Shown here: positions 1 through 10,896 of the stretch, one piece after another | How the letters are laid out: each line of letters begins with the position of its first letter | Position numbering within the stretch: the first letter of the stretch is position 1 | DNA from: Phanerodontia chrysosporium | Taxonomy: Eukaryota; Basidiomycota; Agaricomycetes; Polyporales; Phanerochaetaceae | Assembly: GCA_001910725.1 (NCBI GenBank) | Contig: MJGA01000114.1 | Span: forward strand, 1 to 27,729 | Reading direction: 5' to 3' | DNA length: 27,729 nucleotides | Made by a program: the position numbers and the translations under genes | The notes under the pieces: generated by a model | The model's input: the letters and a program-made list of their open reading frames with translations, nothing else | Database searches by the model: none | Told to the model about the DNA's origin: nothing

Positions 1-670
1 CCGGCCCAATCCACGCGGTGCAACCCCGGCGTTTCGTCCTTTCCTCGACCGTTTCCATCCACGCGGGTCTCAGCTCCCATAGCGAGCACATACCAGGCCT
101 GATTCACAGATGCGGCACTGTATCAAATCGCTGATGCCCACGCCGAGCGCATTCCAGAGTTGTGAGATTATCGGCCAAGGGGACCTCGTCCCAGCCTGCC
201 GCTTACAGTACCGTACCATACCCTACTGCTATCGTCATCGCTGCACCCCGGCCCTCGCGCATCCGACCCACGACGCCCGACGCACCGACCCATGTGTGTC
301 CCCTCCACTCCATCCCGCCCGCGCCGTTCTGGAAGAAACGAAATGCCTTCACCACGTGAACCAGGCTAGCTGACCCCCACAGCTAGCGTCCCCGCATTCC
401 ACGCACGCCTTCCAGCGACTCTCCCAATTGCACCCGAATTTGATGAGCGAGACTGCCAGTGACCGCACCCTGCTGCATGTCGTGCGCGCGCAACGGACAC
501 AGAGCGTCGCTCCCGCATCCCATGACTCTGTCGCAGCACCGGCCGCCGATGCTCGAGGCCCCGTGGAGGTCGTCTCCTGCCCAGCATCGGCGTCCCGGAC
601 GCAGGGGGGAGCTGCTCCGGTGATCACCAGCGTCCGGAGCCTTTAGGCGAGTCCCGTCCTCCATGTCTGC
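1..670. other. No gene recognised
   Basis: Both strands carry only short overlapping open frames without recognisable protein character. The stretch lies beyond the 3' end of the minus-strand PPR gene. It could hold the end of a gene whose body lies left of the window, but I see no domain or splice pattern that supports one. Confidence 0.5.
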
Positions 671-3232
671 CTACGAATGTCCCTGCTTCGCGTCGTCTTC
701 TTCGAGCCAGCTCATGCTACCGTCGCTCGAGGGCCGCAGGCCGAGCTCCCAAGTCATGGAACGCGCAGTCGCTTCTCGCAGCACGCCCGCCCTGGCGTGT
801 CGCATAAGGTTCCGGCCAATGCGTGCCCGCAGGGCCTTCTGCTTGTAGTCCGTATGTTCGACCTTGCCGTCGACAAGAAGCCGCCAGAACTTGAAGGCTG
901 TCACGGGCTCGTCGGCGCGCAAGGCAGCGTGGATGCAGTCTGTAGCCATGGCAGGTGATACCGCATAGCCTGCGTCGGTGAGCGAGTACACCAGGTTCTC
1001 GACGTTCCGCAGCCGCTCACGGTGGGGCGAGTTCTCCTCGTAGGGCATAGAGATCGCCGAGCGGATGAGGCTGCCGATCGTCTTGTAATCTAGCTGAGTG
1101 ATCTTGACCTGTCGCGAGCGAGTGATGAGAGCTGACACGAGGGACGTATCGCCCTTGAGCACGGCATGGTGGATAACAGTGCCGAACGACACAGCGCTGG
1201 GCTCGATGCCGAGCTGGACCATTCGCTCGAGGATGCGGGACGCCGTGCGTGGATTGTGGGCCGACAGAGCTGACAGCGCGACATTGATGTCCCGCACGTC
1301 GGGGACCTGACCGCGCTCCGTGATAACTCTGAGCATCGCGAACCCTTCCTCGACGTTATCCATCATGATGTACAGCCGCGCCAACGCGTTCAAGGTCTTG
1401 TGAGGTGCGCCGTCAAGCGGCTCATGGACTCCTCTGAACGTTTTCACGACGTTGTCGGCAAATGCTCGGTAGTCCGCGATGCGTTCCTCGTAGGACAAAT
1501 CACTGCGCTCCTCTTCTTGAGCATCAGGTGGGGTCGGCCCAGCGGTAGAGTCGGATGCAGCTCTGATTGCACTCGGAGTGACGTTCTCTGAGAGATCGAG
1601 ATCTGCTCGAGGCGGCTCCGAAGCTTCGTCCGCGTCCCCATGGGGTTCGCCAAGCGTGGACCCCGCATGTGGCTGCTCCGAGGGTTGTGATTCCAATTCC
1701 GCTCTGTACTTGAGCGAAGAGATGCGACTTCGCACCAAGCTCACCAGCCTAAGAGCAACGCCGCCGTCGCCGACCACGAATACATCGTCCTTCCAACGCT
1801 CCCATAGCGTTCGAGCGTAAGTCATGAATCCGTGAGCAGCAGCTTCCAAGACGACAAAGGAACGCGCAAGCTGATGAATTGGAACATCTTCTTCGACGAG
1901 ATCTTTCACCAACTGCCGTAGTATGTGGATTTGTCGCTCCCTCACAGAGGCACGGAAGAGCCACATGAAGCTTTCGCGGTGTGGGGTGGCGTACTTCCGT
2001 TTTTCGAGGATGGCGGGCGCCCGAGTAACGCGGTAGAAAGCCCTCGCCTGCTGCAGGAGCTGATGTCGGTGCATGATGTCGTAGAAGCGGATGACGACGC
2101 GGTCGGGCACGGTGATCACGTCGGGGTTGTTGACGATGCGAACCATGAGCGCTGCGGCTAAGCCCGGAGTAGTCGGTTCTTCTTCAGAATCCAGTAGGAA
2201 ATCGACAACTTCGTTGACGACCTCGTTGAACGCAGGTGAGATGGCTTGGTCCCAACGGGGTGTTTCAAGAAGGATCCACGCGGCTCGCGAGCGCCAGCCG
2301 AAGTCGATACAGCAGCGGAGGAGGACAGTTAGGACGATGTGTGCGAAGCCGCTTGAAGGAAGACCTTCCATAGCCTTGGGAGATATCGCCCCGGACTTGA
2401 CAAGTTCATCGAAGATGGGCATGACAGATTTGTATTGCTCGAGGTGTATTAGTCTGCGAATAATCTTGAAGAGAACCCATAGTGTTTGCATGTGAGACAA
2501 CTTGTGTGAGGCGTCTTTATGTATGGTCGGTCGTCGGGACGAAAGCGAGTGTAGGAATATTGGGGCGAGCGTGGTGTAGATGAAAACCTCGTCTGCGCTT
2601 CCGTCTGCAGTCGCTTGTTCAAATGTAGACGCGAGAGCAAAGGAAAGGAGGCCAAGAGGTACTTTTGTCAAGCTTCTACGTCCTTGAAGGTCCGCGAGAA
2701 GTGCTCGGAGGGTCTTGACTTCGAAGACCTCGCGATTTTGCGCAAGACCCAGGATCTGAAGAGCTACATCGTCACGGTCCTGAGGCGACCAAGAGTCGGA
2801 CCTAAGTATCTCTTCCACGCGCTCATTGGCAATCCTATAACGCTTCATCGACACCTCGAGACTGAGCCTTCGCATTGCATCATGGGGCGTCGTGATACCG
2901 AAGCTTCCGGGTCGGCGTGCGTGCCGTCGAGGAGACTTATCGCGTGAGGTCGCCGTCGGTGGTAAGGTCGCGATAGGAGTGGGTGGCGATACAGCCTCGT
3001 CGAGTGCCACATCACACGGCGTCGTGTTGTCTGCGGCATCGCCAGTGGTAGGAGCGGTTCCAGCCGGCTCAGCAGCGGCTGCGCCGCCTGGGGCAGTTCG
3101 GGATGCCAAGCGGGCATGAGCTGGGTGGGGTAGAGTAGGGTTGACAGAGCGAAGAAGTAGTCTGCTTGGTGTGTGCCGAGGATATAGCTTCGTTCCGTTC
3201 ACTCGTAGCAAGTGGTGCCGACAAATGAACAT
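671..3232 (-). CDS. Mitochondrial pentatricopeptide-repeat (PPR)-type protein
   Basis: A single uninterrupted frame of 853 residues. The first ~45 residues are rich in Arg, Ser, Leu and His and almost free of acidic residues, as in a mitochondrial presequence. Residues ~50-110 are low complexity (Ala, Thr, Pro). From ~115 onward the protein is helical. Residues ~610-720 contain PPR-like units, seen as runs such as GFAMLRVITERGQVPD, ASRILERMVQLGIEPSAVSF and the following helix pair. A Ser/Pro/Glu-rich linker (~510-580) divides the protein. PPR proteins bind organelle transcripts and act in their processing, stability or translation, so the likely role is mitochondrial RNA metabolism (inference from family). 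Which mitochondrial RNA it serves cannot be told. The absence of introns contrasts with the intron-dense GRASP and Cdc37 genes. The start is the first in-frame Met that precedes the presequence. Confidence 0.8.
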   Translation of the reverse strand: MFICRHHLLRVNGTKLYPRHTPSRLLLRSVNPTLPHPAHARLASRTAPGGAAAAEPAGTAPTTGDAADNTTPCDVALDEAVSPPTPIATLPPTATSRDKSPRRHARRPGSFGITTPHDAMRRLSLEVSMKRYRIANERVEEILRSDSWSPQDRDDVALQILGLAQNREVFEVKTLRALLADLQGRRSLTKVPLGLLSFALASTFEQATADGSADEVFIYTTLAPIFLHSLSSRRPTIHKDASHKLSHMQTLWVLFKIIRRLIHLEQYKSVMPIFDELVKSGAISPKAMEGLPSSGFAHIVLTVLLRCCIDFGWRSRAAWILLETPRWDQAISPAFNEVVNEVVDFLLDSEEEPTTPGLAAALMVRIVNNPDVITVPDRVVIRFYDIMHRHQLLQQARAFYRVTRAPAILEKRKYATPHRESFMWLFRASVRERQIHILRQLVKDLVEEDVPIHQLARSFVVLEAAAHGFMTYARTLWERWKDDVFVVGDGGVALRLVSLVRSRISSLKYRAELESQPSEQPHAGSTLGEPHGDADEASEPPRADLDLSENVTPSAIRAASDSTAGPTPPDAQEEERSDLSYEERIADYRAFADNVVKTFRGVHEPLDGAPHKTLNALARLYIMMDNVEEGFAMLRVITERGQVPDVRDINVALSALSAHNPRTASRILERMVQLGIEPSAVSFGTVIHHAVLKGDTSLVSALITRSRQVKITQLDYKTIGSLIRSAISMPYEENSPHRERLRNVENLVYSLTDAGYAVSPAMATDCIHAALRADEPVTAFKFWRLLVDGKVEHTDYKQKALRARIGRNLMRHARAGVLREATARSMTWELGLRPSSDGSMSWLEEDDAKQGHS

Positions 3233-5694
3233 AAGTCAACTGTGTGTTGCGGTTAGCAAGCTATGACCCAATTCTGAGAAGCTTTGGTACGCACGTCATG
3301 CTCTACAACACCTCGATATACTCTACTTTCTCCCCGCTCAGTGGGCTTCTTGTTCTGCGCGGAACCGTAAAGTTTTTGGGCCTTCCGCGTCAAGCTGGAG
3401 AGTGCGCGAACAGAACGTGAAGAGCCGTGACCGTGACGGTGTAACGTCCGTAACGCGCCGGCATTCCTCTTTTGGTCTCCGCTCTTGATGCGCTTCCCGC
3501 CAATCGGAGTGGGTTTGTTCCACGACAAGACGGCAACAGCGTCTGCGACAATACGCAGATACTCAGGCCTATTCATGAAGACGAACACAAAATGCTAAGA
3601 CGCATGGTCTATCGACTGGGCTGCGCGATCGACCCGCCCTGGCCCTGAAGCCTAAATTTTTTTGTCGATTGAATATGCCAGTGTGACGTGCCACCAAAAT
3701 ATCGCCGGTGAGTCCAATTGAGAGGGATACCCTGGTATGACGAACTGGCTCTGACCATGACATATGATACATAGAATTGAGACCATATATGTGCCTGTCT
3801 ACGTGGTTTGCTTGCGCTTGTAAGTCGCTAGTACGCTTACAACCTGGGTTGATTACGTCCCTAACCGAGGCAAATAGCGTGGCGTGCAAAGCTTGCTTGC
3901 AATTGAGCGTTGGAGCAGTCCGTCCCGACGCCCAAGACGAAACACGATGCTATATCGTCCGTGTCGAACTCTACACGCGGCTACTCTGCTGTTCTACGGC
4001 GGGCGCTCTCGCCTCTCCCACGCTCCAGCTGACTCATCTGTCCCTCGTGTCTGCTTCCTGCTCTGACCTCCTTTGACCCACTCTTCTGGTCCCCCTGCTC
4101 CAGCGTCTTATGGACAATGACCCTGCAAATTAGGAGCTTTCCGGGCAACTGCAACTGCGTCGCCTCCAATTGTCATGCATCCCAGTCAACTTCTCGAGGA
4201 AATCTCTGCGGGTCATTGGCGACGATAGACGGTCGTGCCGTAGCACGAATCAGAAGTTGGATACCGGCTGTTCGGGGCAAGGTTCAGAGCACAGTGTCCT
4301 TTGTGAGCATGATACTCAGATACATTGACAGACGGTGGTCTGCACGCTGCAACGCTCGATGACAAGTTATTCACCAATTCGTTCAGATTTTCTCAAGCAT
4401 TTTGCCAATTCCGAAGCTCAAACTCTTCCTCCACGGTTCTTCCTCTGCGCCGCGAGGCCTGTCACCGGTGACCGAGTCCTACGGTCGACATCGTCGACAT
4501 TCGCGGCTGATGCTCGGAATCTCTCTGGTAACTTTGCGGAGCCATCCATCTTGCTTATGCTCGCACGCCCATCAGCCGGATTCTACTTAACGGGTAGATC
4601 CTCTGATCAATCATAGTAGCCGTCTGAATAGGGTACGCTAGGGCGAGGATTTAAGGTGTGTGGATGCCTGGAATGTCTTAGTGCCAGAGTCTGATGCGAG
4701 CAGCCTATCCCCTTCATTCCTGGTGAATATCCGAGATGCACAGCGGTTGCCACGTCCGTGAAGCGTAGACGCGCATTTTATCCGTGCCATGGGGAAATTG
4801 GCTTGTTACAACCCTGCAGCTTCGCACAAGGTTCGCCACGGGCAGCCTCTCGTGATCGTCGACTGACGTATGTGTATGCGACACGCAGGACTGGTCGTAC
4901 AGCTTACCCCGGCCAGAGAGAGCGTGTACAGCGACCGTGCTTGCACGCCTCTAGGATTAGCAGTCCATTTGTGCCGTAATCTCACGTCGGAGTACTTTCC
5001 CAATATTGGGATGTACTGTTGCGCCGCCCCAAGTATCTTCTGCAGAACCCGGAATTTCGCATCGGCTGAACTGGACGAGCACTTCGCGCGATGTGTCTCT
5101 CACAGTCTCCGCTTTGTGGGCAAGGTGCGCAGCCCTGTTGCCTAGTTCCGTCTACGTGCCGCGCAGGATGCTCGGCGTGTCAACCCCTGACAGAGTCATG
5201 GTGGCAACTGTTCGCAGCATAAAATTTGCGAGTGAGGTCTAGAGTACCCTCGGATGCTTTAAAATAGCTGGATGCATCTTCTGACCCACTCTAAGTTCGT
5301 GTAAACAACTTGGCAGGCTCCGAGGGCTCGGCCTGGTGTGAGGGCCCCTCGTGAGGTACAGGCCGACGCTAAGCGGTTGTTTTCGGCAGAAAAGCGGTGA
5401 TAAGGCCGAGGAGTCGGCAAGTGATCTGCCGCCACCCTTTTCTGCGGCCAGGTCGCGGCTCGAGACACGAGTGCATCAAGACAAGCCTGTAGAGAAGAAC
5501 CATCCTCTACGCCTTCCATATACGGCGAGCCACCCGTGGGATATAGACGCCCACGGAGCGGAGGCTTTGTGAGCGTCTAATCTGGCCGGTGCCGAGAGCG
5601 AGGTCGCTGTTCTGCAACCACCACACGCCTGCTCTTCGCCGTCCTCCACAGCGCCGCCGGATCCCAGAGAACGTGAGCCTGAAAAGTCAAAGGC
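3233..5694. other. Long intergenic region, no gene recognised
   Basis: About 2.4 kb between the divergently transcribed PPR gene (-) and GRASP gene (+), so both promoters should lie here. Scattered open frames up to 111 codons occur on both strands, but none shows a known domain, a signal peptide or a convincing intron chain. A short imperfect tandem repeat of the 9-mer gtcgacatc lies near 4485-4500. No tRNA or transposon ends were recognised. Confidence 0.5.
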
Positions 5695-7297
5695 ATGGGG
5701 GCTGGCCAGTCCACCGCCTCGAAGGTCCCAACCAAAGCACTCCATGTCTTACGCGTGACACCGTCATCACCCGCCTCGCAGACCAGCATCGAGCCTTACT
5801 TTGACTTTGTCGTCGGGTTCAAGGACGAGAATCTTGCGTCGAACAACATAGATGCTGCGGAGCTTGAGCGCATTGTTGAGGCCCACGAGGGTCGTCCGCT
5901 GGACCTGTTAGTATGGAACAGCAAGAGCCAGAACATCCGTGGTAAGCTCCAGCTCTGTTGTCTGCACGTCGCGTCTAATGTGCGCAACAGTTGTACCTAT
6001 CGTACCTTCGCGCACATGGAGCATGCCGTACAACGCGCCCGACCCGAAGGAGCCCGACACAGCAGAGCGCAAGCCGTCCCTGCTCGGGCTGAGCATGCGC
6101 ATGTGCGAGCCCGAGTTTGCGATGGAGAACGTGTGGCATGTGCTGGACGTCCTCGAAGGAAGCCCTGCAGAGAGCGCCGGTCTTGTGCCTTATGGAGACT
6201 GGATCATCGGCTGGTCAGGTGGCGTGCTCAGCACAGAAGGAGACTTCTACGAAGTTGTCGAGGCGGTGCGTCTTCACTATGCGGGGATATGATACCGACT
6301 AACATCCTTCTGTCCACAAAGCATATCGACAAGCCGTTGCGAGTCTTTGTCTATTCTTATGACTTCGAGTACGTGTTTTTCCCCTTGCTAATCAAAGCGT
6401 GCGCTCAATCTATCTTTGCCAGCAACATCCGCGAGGTCGTGCTTGTACCAAACAGACACTGGGGTGGTGAGGGGCTCTTGGGCTGTGTCTTTGGGTGCGT
6501 GTTGCATTTGCAGTTCGTCTATCCCGGCCTTACAATGATTGGCAGGTTCGGCCTGTTGCACCGTATACCCCCTCTACCTGAAAATCGGCAGCCAGGTGCC
6601 CTTCCCCTGGAACTTACCGAGGCTCAAGACGACCATGGTGATCATTGTGTCTTTGTCCCGGCAGACGTTACCGATGGCATGGAAACTCCGGAGCAAGCAC
6701 AGGAGAGGTTGCAGTGGGAATACGAACAAGCAGAGTACGCCAGACAGAATGGTTCCTATTATAATCCAAACCCTTCTGCTGCTTATGATCGTTCGCCGGA
6801 TGTTGAGACCCGCCCTCATCGCGAGCGTAGTGCGAGCGGCCAAAGCGATGTAACCATCGCCGAGAAGACACTGCGTACATCTCCCGTACCCGTCAGCGTG
6901 CCCACTGCCTCCTCACATCCGGTGCCCATAAAAACGCCCTTGCCCGTCACGCCTGTCCGTTCTCCTGGACTGAGTCCTCCCATGCGGCCGGGCACTCCAA
7001 CACAGACACGGCCGTTCGGGATTCACAGCATGAATGGTGAGCTCTTGCTTGTACCCTTGACGCATCATCACTGCCTTATCGCTCCCGCTACTAGGCCTGG
7101 GCATTCGTCCCCGGACACCCACGTGGGACGCCCGCATGTTTGATCTAGGCAGCAGAGAGACTGGCCCTTCCCAGAGGGCCCACGATGACGAGTCTGCAGA
7201 TGATCATGATGGCGTGAGCGTCGCGGGTACCGAAACGACAGATGCTAGCGGCACTAGTGAAGCGACTTCCCAGGGCAGCTTGACCAGTGTCGATTAA
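5695..7297 (+). CDS. Golgi reassembly-stacking protein (GRASP55/65, Grh1 family)
   Basis: Six exons: 5695-5941, 5991-6265, 6322-6368, 6423-6494, 6546-7036 and 7095-7297. The introns are 49-58 nt with GT-AG ends, and joining them gives 444 residues without a stop. The protein starts MGAGQS, so Gly2 is available for N-myristoylation as in the family. Two GRASP-type PDZ domains follow (roughly residues 10-95 and 100-215). The second contains LGLSMRMCEPEFA, HVLDVLEGSPAESAGL, DWIIGW, NIREVVLVPNRHWGGEGLLG and LLHRIPP, all hallmark GRASP segments. The C-terminal ~200 residues are a Ser/Pro/Thr-rich regulatory tail. GRASPs are peripheral membrane proteins of the Golgi and early secretory pathway that tether membranes and take part in unconventional secretion. 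In the fourth intron several donors are possible. The donor at 6495 restores GCVFGFGLLHRIPP and is preferred. Confidence 0.93.
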
Positions 7298-7648
7298 TAA
7301 CCTAGCCCGTCTTCGAGTTGCCAGGACTCCGCTCTTCCACTATTCTATGTCTTTTCATTAGCTTCCGACCATATCCACACAGTGCTACGATACCCCAGTC
7401 ACCTCTTCATAACTCCAGATATTTAATTTCATTCTTTCTAGGTCGATTCGCCTCGCTATATGCGGGTCTGTCGTAATGAACGAGGGGGAAGGTTCTACTC
7501 ATGGCAGGTGATCAGAGTCTGAGAACGAATCACGTCTATCTGGTGCTTTCTCATGCTCTCGTTTCTCACGTTAGGTGTATTTAAAGCCTTCCGGGCATGA
7601 CTGTCGAATCCAACTTCCTCGCCGCTGTTCCACAGTCCCGCACGAACG
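7298..7648. other. Intergenic region between GRASP and EthD-like genes
   Basis: About 350 bp that should hold the GRASP 3' UTR and the promoter of the next gene. Apart from the TATA-like element at 7578-7586 nothing specific is seen. Confidence 0.5.
7578..7586 (+). promoter_or_regulatory. TATA-like element upstream of the EthD-like gene
   Basis: The sequence TATTTAAAG lies 63 bp before the ATG at 7649, a plausible distance for a TATA box plus a short 5' UTR. The match is approximate and no start site can be fixed from the sequence. Confidence 0.3.
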
Positions 7649-8347
7649 ATGCCGCGCCATGGCTTACTCCTTGTTTTCTCCGATCCTGGCGCAGGAGTAT
7701 CTGAAGAAGAGTTCACCGACTGGTACGATAACGAGCACGTACCCCAACGCCTCGACATTCCGGCGTTCCAGAGTTGGGTGCGCTGGAAGGCAGCGGATAA
7801 TGCGAAGCCTACATGGGCAGCTTCGTATGACCTCACGTCCTACGAAGCCACTCAGCAACCACCGTACACGACACTCGCAGTGACTCGCAGCGACCGCGAG
7901 AACCGCATCATCCAAGACCTTGGCGTCCTTGAACGGCGCACGTACGAGCTCATGGACGTGCCCGTTCCGCCGCCAGCTGCACGTTTCGACCCACGGAAGC
8001 CGTCGCGCTTCATTTCCTTTATTTCCACGGAGGTGAAGGAAGGTGGCGATGGAATACTCAACAGATGGTACGAAGAAGAACACCTCCCGATGTTGTCAAA
8101 AGTAGAGGGATGGCTGCGCAGCCGGAGGTTTGTCTTGAAGGACTGGACGAGGACGGGGGTTGAAGGTAAAGAAGACGACATGCCGGTCCCCAAGTACCTT
8201 GCGGTACACGAGTGGGAGTCTATCGACGCGGTACGCTCTCCCGAGGTGCAGAAGTCATGGGATACACCGTTGAGGACGGAGGTGAACAAAGTGACGGAAC
8301 GGAGACAGCTGAGGATGATGGAGTACTATAAGCACTGGGAACGCTAA
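7649..8347 (+). CDS. Tandem dimeric alpha/beta-barrel (EthD-like) protein
   Basis: An uninterrupted frame of 232 residues. It is built from two similar ferredoxin-like halves. The first (about 1-110) starts GLLLVFSDPG and carries DWYDNEHVPQRLDIPAF. The second (about 115-232) starts SRFISFIST and carries NRWYEEEHLPMLSKVEGW. The repeated W-Y-x-x-E-H-[VL]-P signature after an initial beta strand is that of EthD-type and related small stress or monooxygenase-like barrels. Two halves in one chain would form an intramolecular barrel of the kind other members make by dimerising. Such proteins are usually cytosolic and include small-molecule-degrading or isomerising enzymes as well as many uncharacterised fungal members. 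The substrate is unknown. The ATG at 7649 starts directly at the first beta strand, which supports it. Confidence 0.8.
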   Translation: MPRHGLLLVFSDPGAGVSEEEFTDWYDNEHVPQRLDIPAFQSWVRWKAADNAKPTWAASYDLTSYEATQQPPYTTLAVTRSDRENRIIQDLGVLERRTYELMDVPVPPPAARFDPRKPSRFISFISTEVKEGGDGILNRWYEEEHLPMLSKVEGWLRSRRFVLKDWTRTGVEGKEDDMPVPKYLAVHEWESIDAVRSPEVQKSWDTPLRTEVNKVTERRQLRMMEYYKHWER

Positions 8348-8984
8348 TGACCGTACACACCTGGAACCAATGCAAAGCGGCAAGTTGATGGTGTACTTGT
8401 ACGTACCAAAGCGTGTATATTGGCCGTGGTGCGAACGTTCACGGTTTCCTAATTGAATTAGTGGTGACATACAGAAGCGCTTCAGCCTGACGAGGCCTTC
8501 GTCGCAGCCTTCCTGAGTTGCTGACACACGCTTTGGCCACATCTCATGGTCGTTGACGAGACATGCGACCTATCTAGTCCCGCTGACTTAGCATGACGCA
8601 CATTCGTCCTCCAATCATATTCTCATTGCGCTGTTCCGAGCCTGGCATGAGAGAATTGCGGGAAGGCGACCCTTGTGTTATTGGAGTGGTAGCATTTCTG
8701 AACCAGACCTTGCCAGGTGTACTATTCTCTAGCTATCGTACTTCATATCGTTGCCATGTCGAACCCAGAGACGGATATCTCCCATAGTCTATTCGACACT
8801 CTAGTACAGCGGTGCCCGCTTCTAGAACGTTCGCAGTAAGAGATATATTAGCGTGTACCGCGTACGCGTCTGTAACTACCCTCATATCCGCCACCGCTTA
8901 CGAGCCCTGCATACGTGTATACCCCTTCCTACCAACCATCTATACAACCAAGTAATCTCGCAAGACATCCTAGATCGAGCTACC
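8348..8984. other. Intergenic region upstream of the Cdc37 gene
   Basis: About 640 bp without a supported gene. It should contain the 3' end of the EthD-like transcript and the Cdc37 promoter. It is AT-richer near 8830-8960 than the coding DNA around it. No clear TATA box, tRNA or repeat was recognised. Confidence 0.45.
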
Positions 8985-10707
8985 ATGCCTCTGAACTACT
9001 CCAAATGGGACAACCTTGAGGTTTGCGCAGACCTAAGCCATGTAGCATGCGACTGGACTGACAGCAGACCAACATAGCTTTCGGACGATTCTGATATTGA
9101 GGGACACCCGAACGTGGACAAGAAGTCACTCATCCGGTTCGTACCCTTCGCCACCGTGTTAGTGCGTGCAACAGACTGAGAGCCAGGCCAGATGGAAGCA
9201 GCGAGACATCCACGAGAAGCGTGAGATGCGCAAGATGCGCATCGCGCAGCTGAAGGCCGACATCGCATGCAACGAGGTCCTCGAGCCGCGCCTCCACCAG
9301 ATCACGGCCGATGTCGAGGCGAAGGGCCCCGCCGAGTTCTCCTCGCTTGTCGAGCGGTTCAAGACGAACCCCTCGCCAGAGAAGCCGCCAACCAATGCGC
9401 CGCAGCAGAAGACGTACGATGAGATGCTGCTCGCGCTGATGCTCAAGGTCTGGGAGGAGGCAAAGCAGGATGGCGTGGAGAAGGACGATCCTAAGCTCGG
9501 CGAGGCGTTGGTGAAGGGGCTCAAGAAGCACATCGAGGAGCTTGGCAAGCACCAGGAGAAGCTGAAGAAGGACCTCGAGCAGGAGGAGGCGGAGCAGAAG
9601 AAGAAGATCACCAGCGAGGACATCCATGAGGCATGGGAGTCGCATGTGAGTACAACTTATGATCATCGCGGTCGTACAAGGTCGAATGACAGGTCATATA
9701 GTACGTGCCACCAAAACCTGCCCCGCCGCCGGTCAAGAACGCCATCGCAAGCGGCTCGGGCTCCAAGAAGACCGTCAAGGAGACGGAGATCGAGGTTCTG
9801 AACCCGAAGGGTGTCGCGGCGGCTCAGGAAAGCCAGGCCTCCTCATCGTCAAACTCAGCGTCCGCAGATGTGGACGAAAACGCGGAGCTCCCGGAGCTCA
9901 CGCCGTCGCTCGAGGCATTTTCGCACCTGCCACTCCGTGGCTACGAGCAGTCCTGGGACTTCATCAAGCAGCACCGGGATGTCGTCGTGCCAGGGGCCTC
10001 CGACGCGCTCCTTGTTGCAGCGTTCACGGCCCAAAGCGAGGGCAAGTCCAAGTACGCGAAGCAGTGTGTACACCAGAGCCTACTTCTGCAGTACTGTGAC
10101 AAGCTCGGTAAGGACGGTGTCTCCATCTTCTTCAAACGGTACGCGCTCGAGGCACTTTCTTCATCATGACCTGTCATTGATCCGGATGCGCAGGATGATG
10201 AGTGGCGATCCGCGCGCATCGGCCGTCTTCGAAAAGGACGTTGAGGACACTTACGCACACCTGTGCGAGCGTGTGCGTATTAGCAAGGCGGAGGCGGAGG
10301 CAGCTGCCGGGCAGGAGCAGATCCAGCTCGTACCGGAGAACCCCTCGCAGAGCATCTCGTTCAACGTGCCCGACGGCCCCCCGCCGGAGAACATCCAGCT
10401 CGAGGGCGAGGAACTGGAGGGCGTCAACATTGAGGATGTGCGGCGCGCGCTTCAAATGCGCTGGGACGTCTTCCAGGGCTTCCCGCCGGCCCTCCAGGAG
10501 GCACTCCGCAGCCAGAGTCTCGACGAGGTGAATAAGGTTCTCGGAAACATGAAGGTCGAGGAGGCCGAGCAGGTCGTGCAGATGCTTGATATGGCGGGCA
10601 TCCTCAACTTTTCCGAACACACGATCCGCGACGAGACGGGAAAGGCGAAACAGGACGAGGAGGATGAGGATGGGGAACAGGGTACGGATGCGGAGGAAGT
10701 TGATTGA
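8985..10707 (+). CDS. CDC37: Hsp90 co-chaperone Cdc37
   Basis: Five exons: 8985-9020, 9078-9136, 9192-9645, 9702-10138 and 10194-10707. The introns are 55-57 nt and the join gives 499 residues. The N-terminus MPLNYSKWDNLE, then SDDSDIEGHPNVDKKSLIRW and KQRDIHEKREMRKM, is the Cdc37 kinase-recognition signature that follows from the human and yeast proteins. A charged coiled coil extends over residues ~30-185. The middle Hsp90-binding domain (~230-400) includes SWDFIKQHR and YCDKLGKDGVSIFFKR. A C-terminal helical domain ends in an acidic tail (DEEDEDGEQ). Cdc37 loads client protein kinases onto Hsp90 and slows the ATPase cycle. Ser14 and Ser17 sit where yeast Cdc37 carries its CK2 phosphorylation sites. 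The first intron uses an unusual donor (gtttgc) but restores the conserved join exactly. Confidence 0.95.
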
Positions 10708-10896
10708 AAATGTCCAGATTAACACAATGCATGTAATATGTTCATCAAGTCTCGCTGCTGTCACGCAAACGCTGTCGATTCTTTGCCACTTGTTCCTAGC
10801 TAACAAACATGGGATAGTTAATGTATATGATGCTCAGATTAAGTAGATGGTGAATGTTCCAGATTTCCGAGTCCGTTATACCCTTGAATTGAACAA

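Noticed and set aside
3253..3588. Minus-strand open frame of 111 codons with a basic C-terminal half
   Set aside because: It begins just upstream of the PPR gene start, inside its expected promoter. It has no recognisable domain, and its composition (Arg/Ser/Gly) is common for chance frames in GC-rich DNA.
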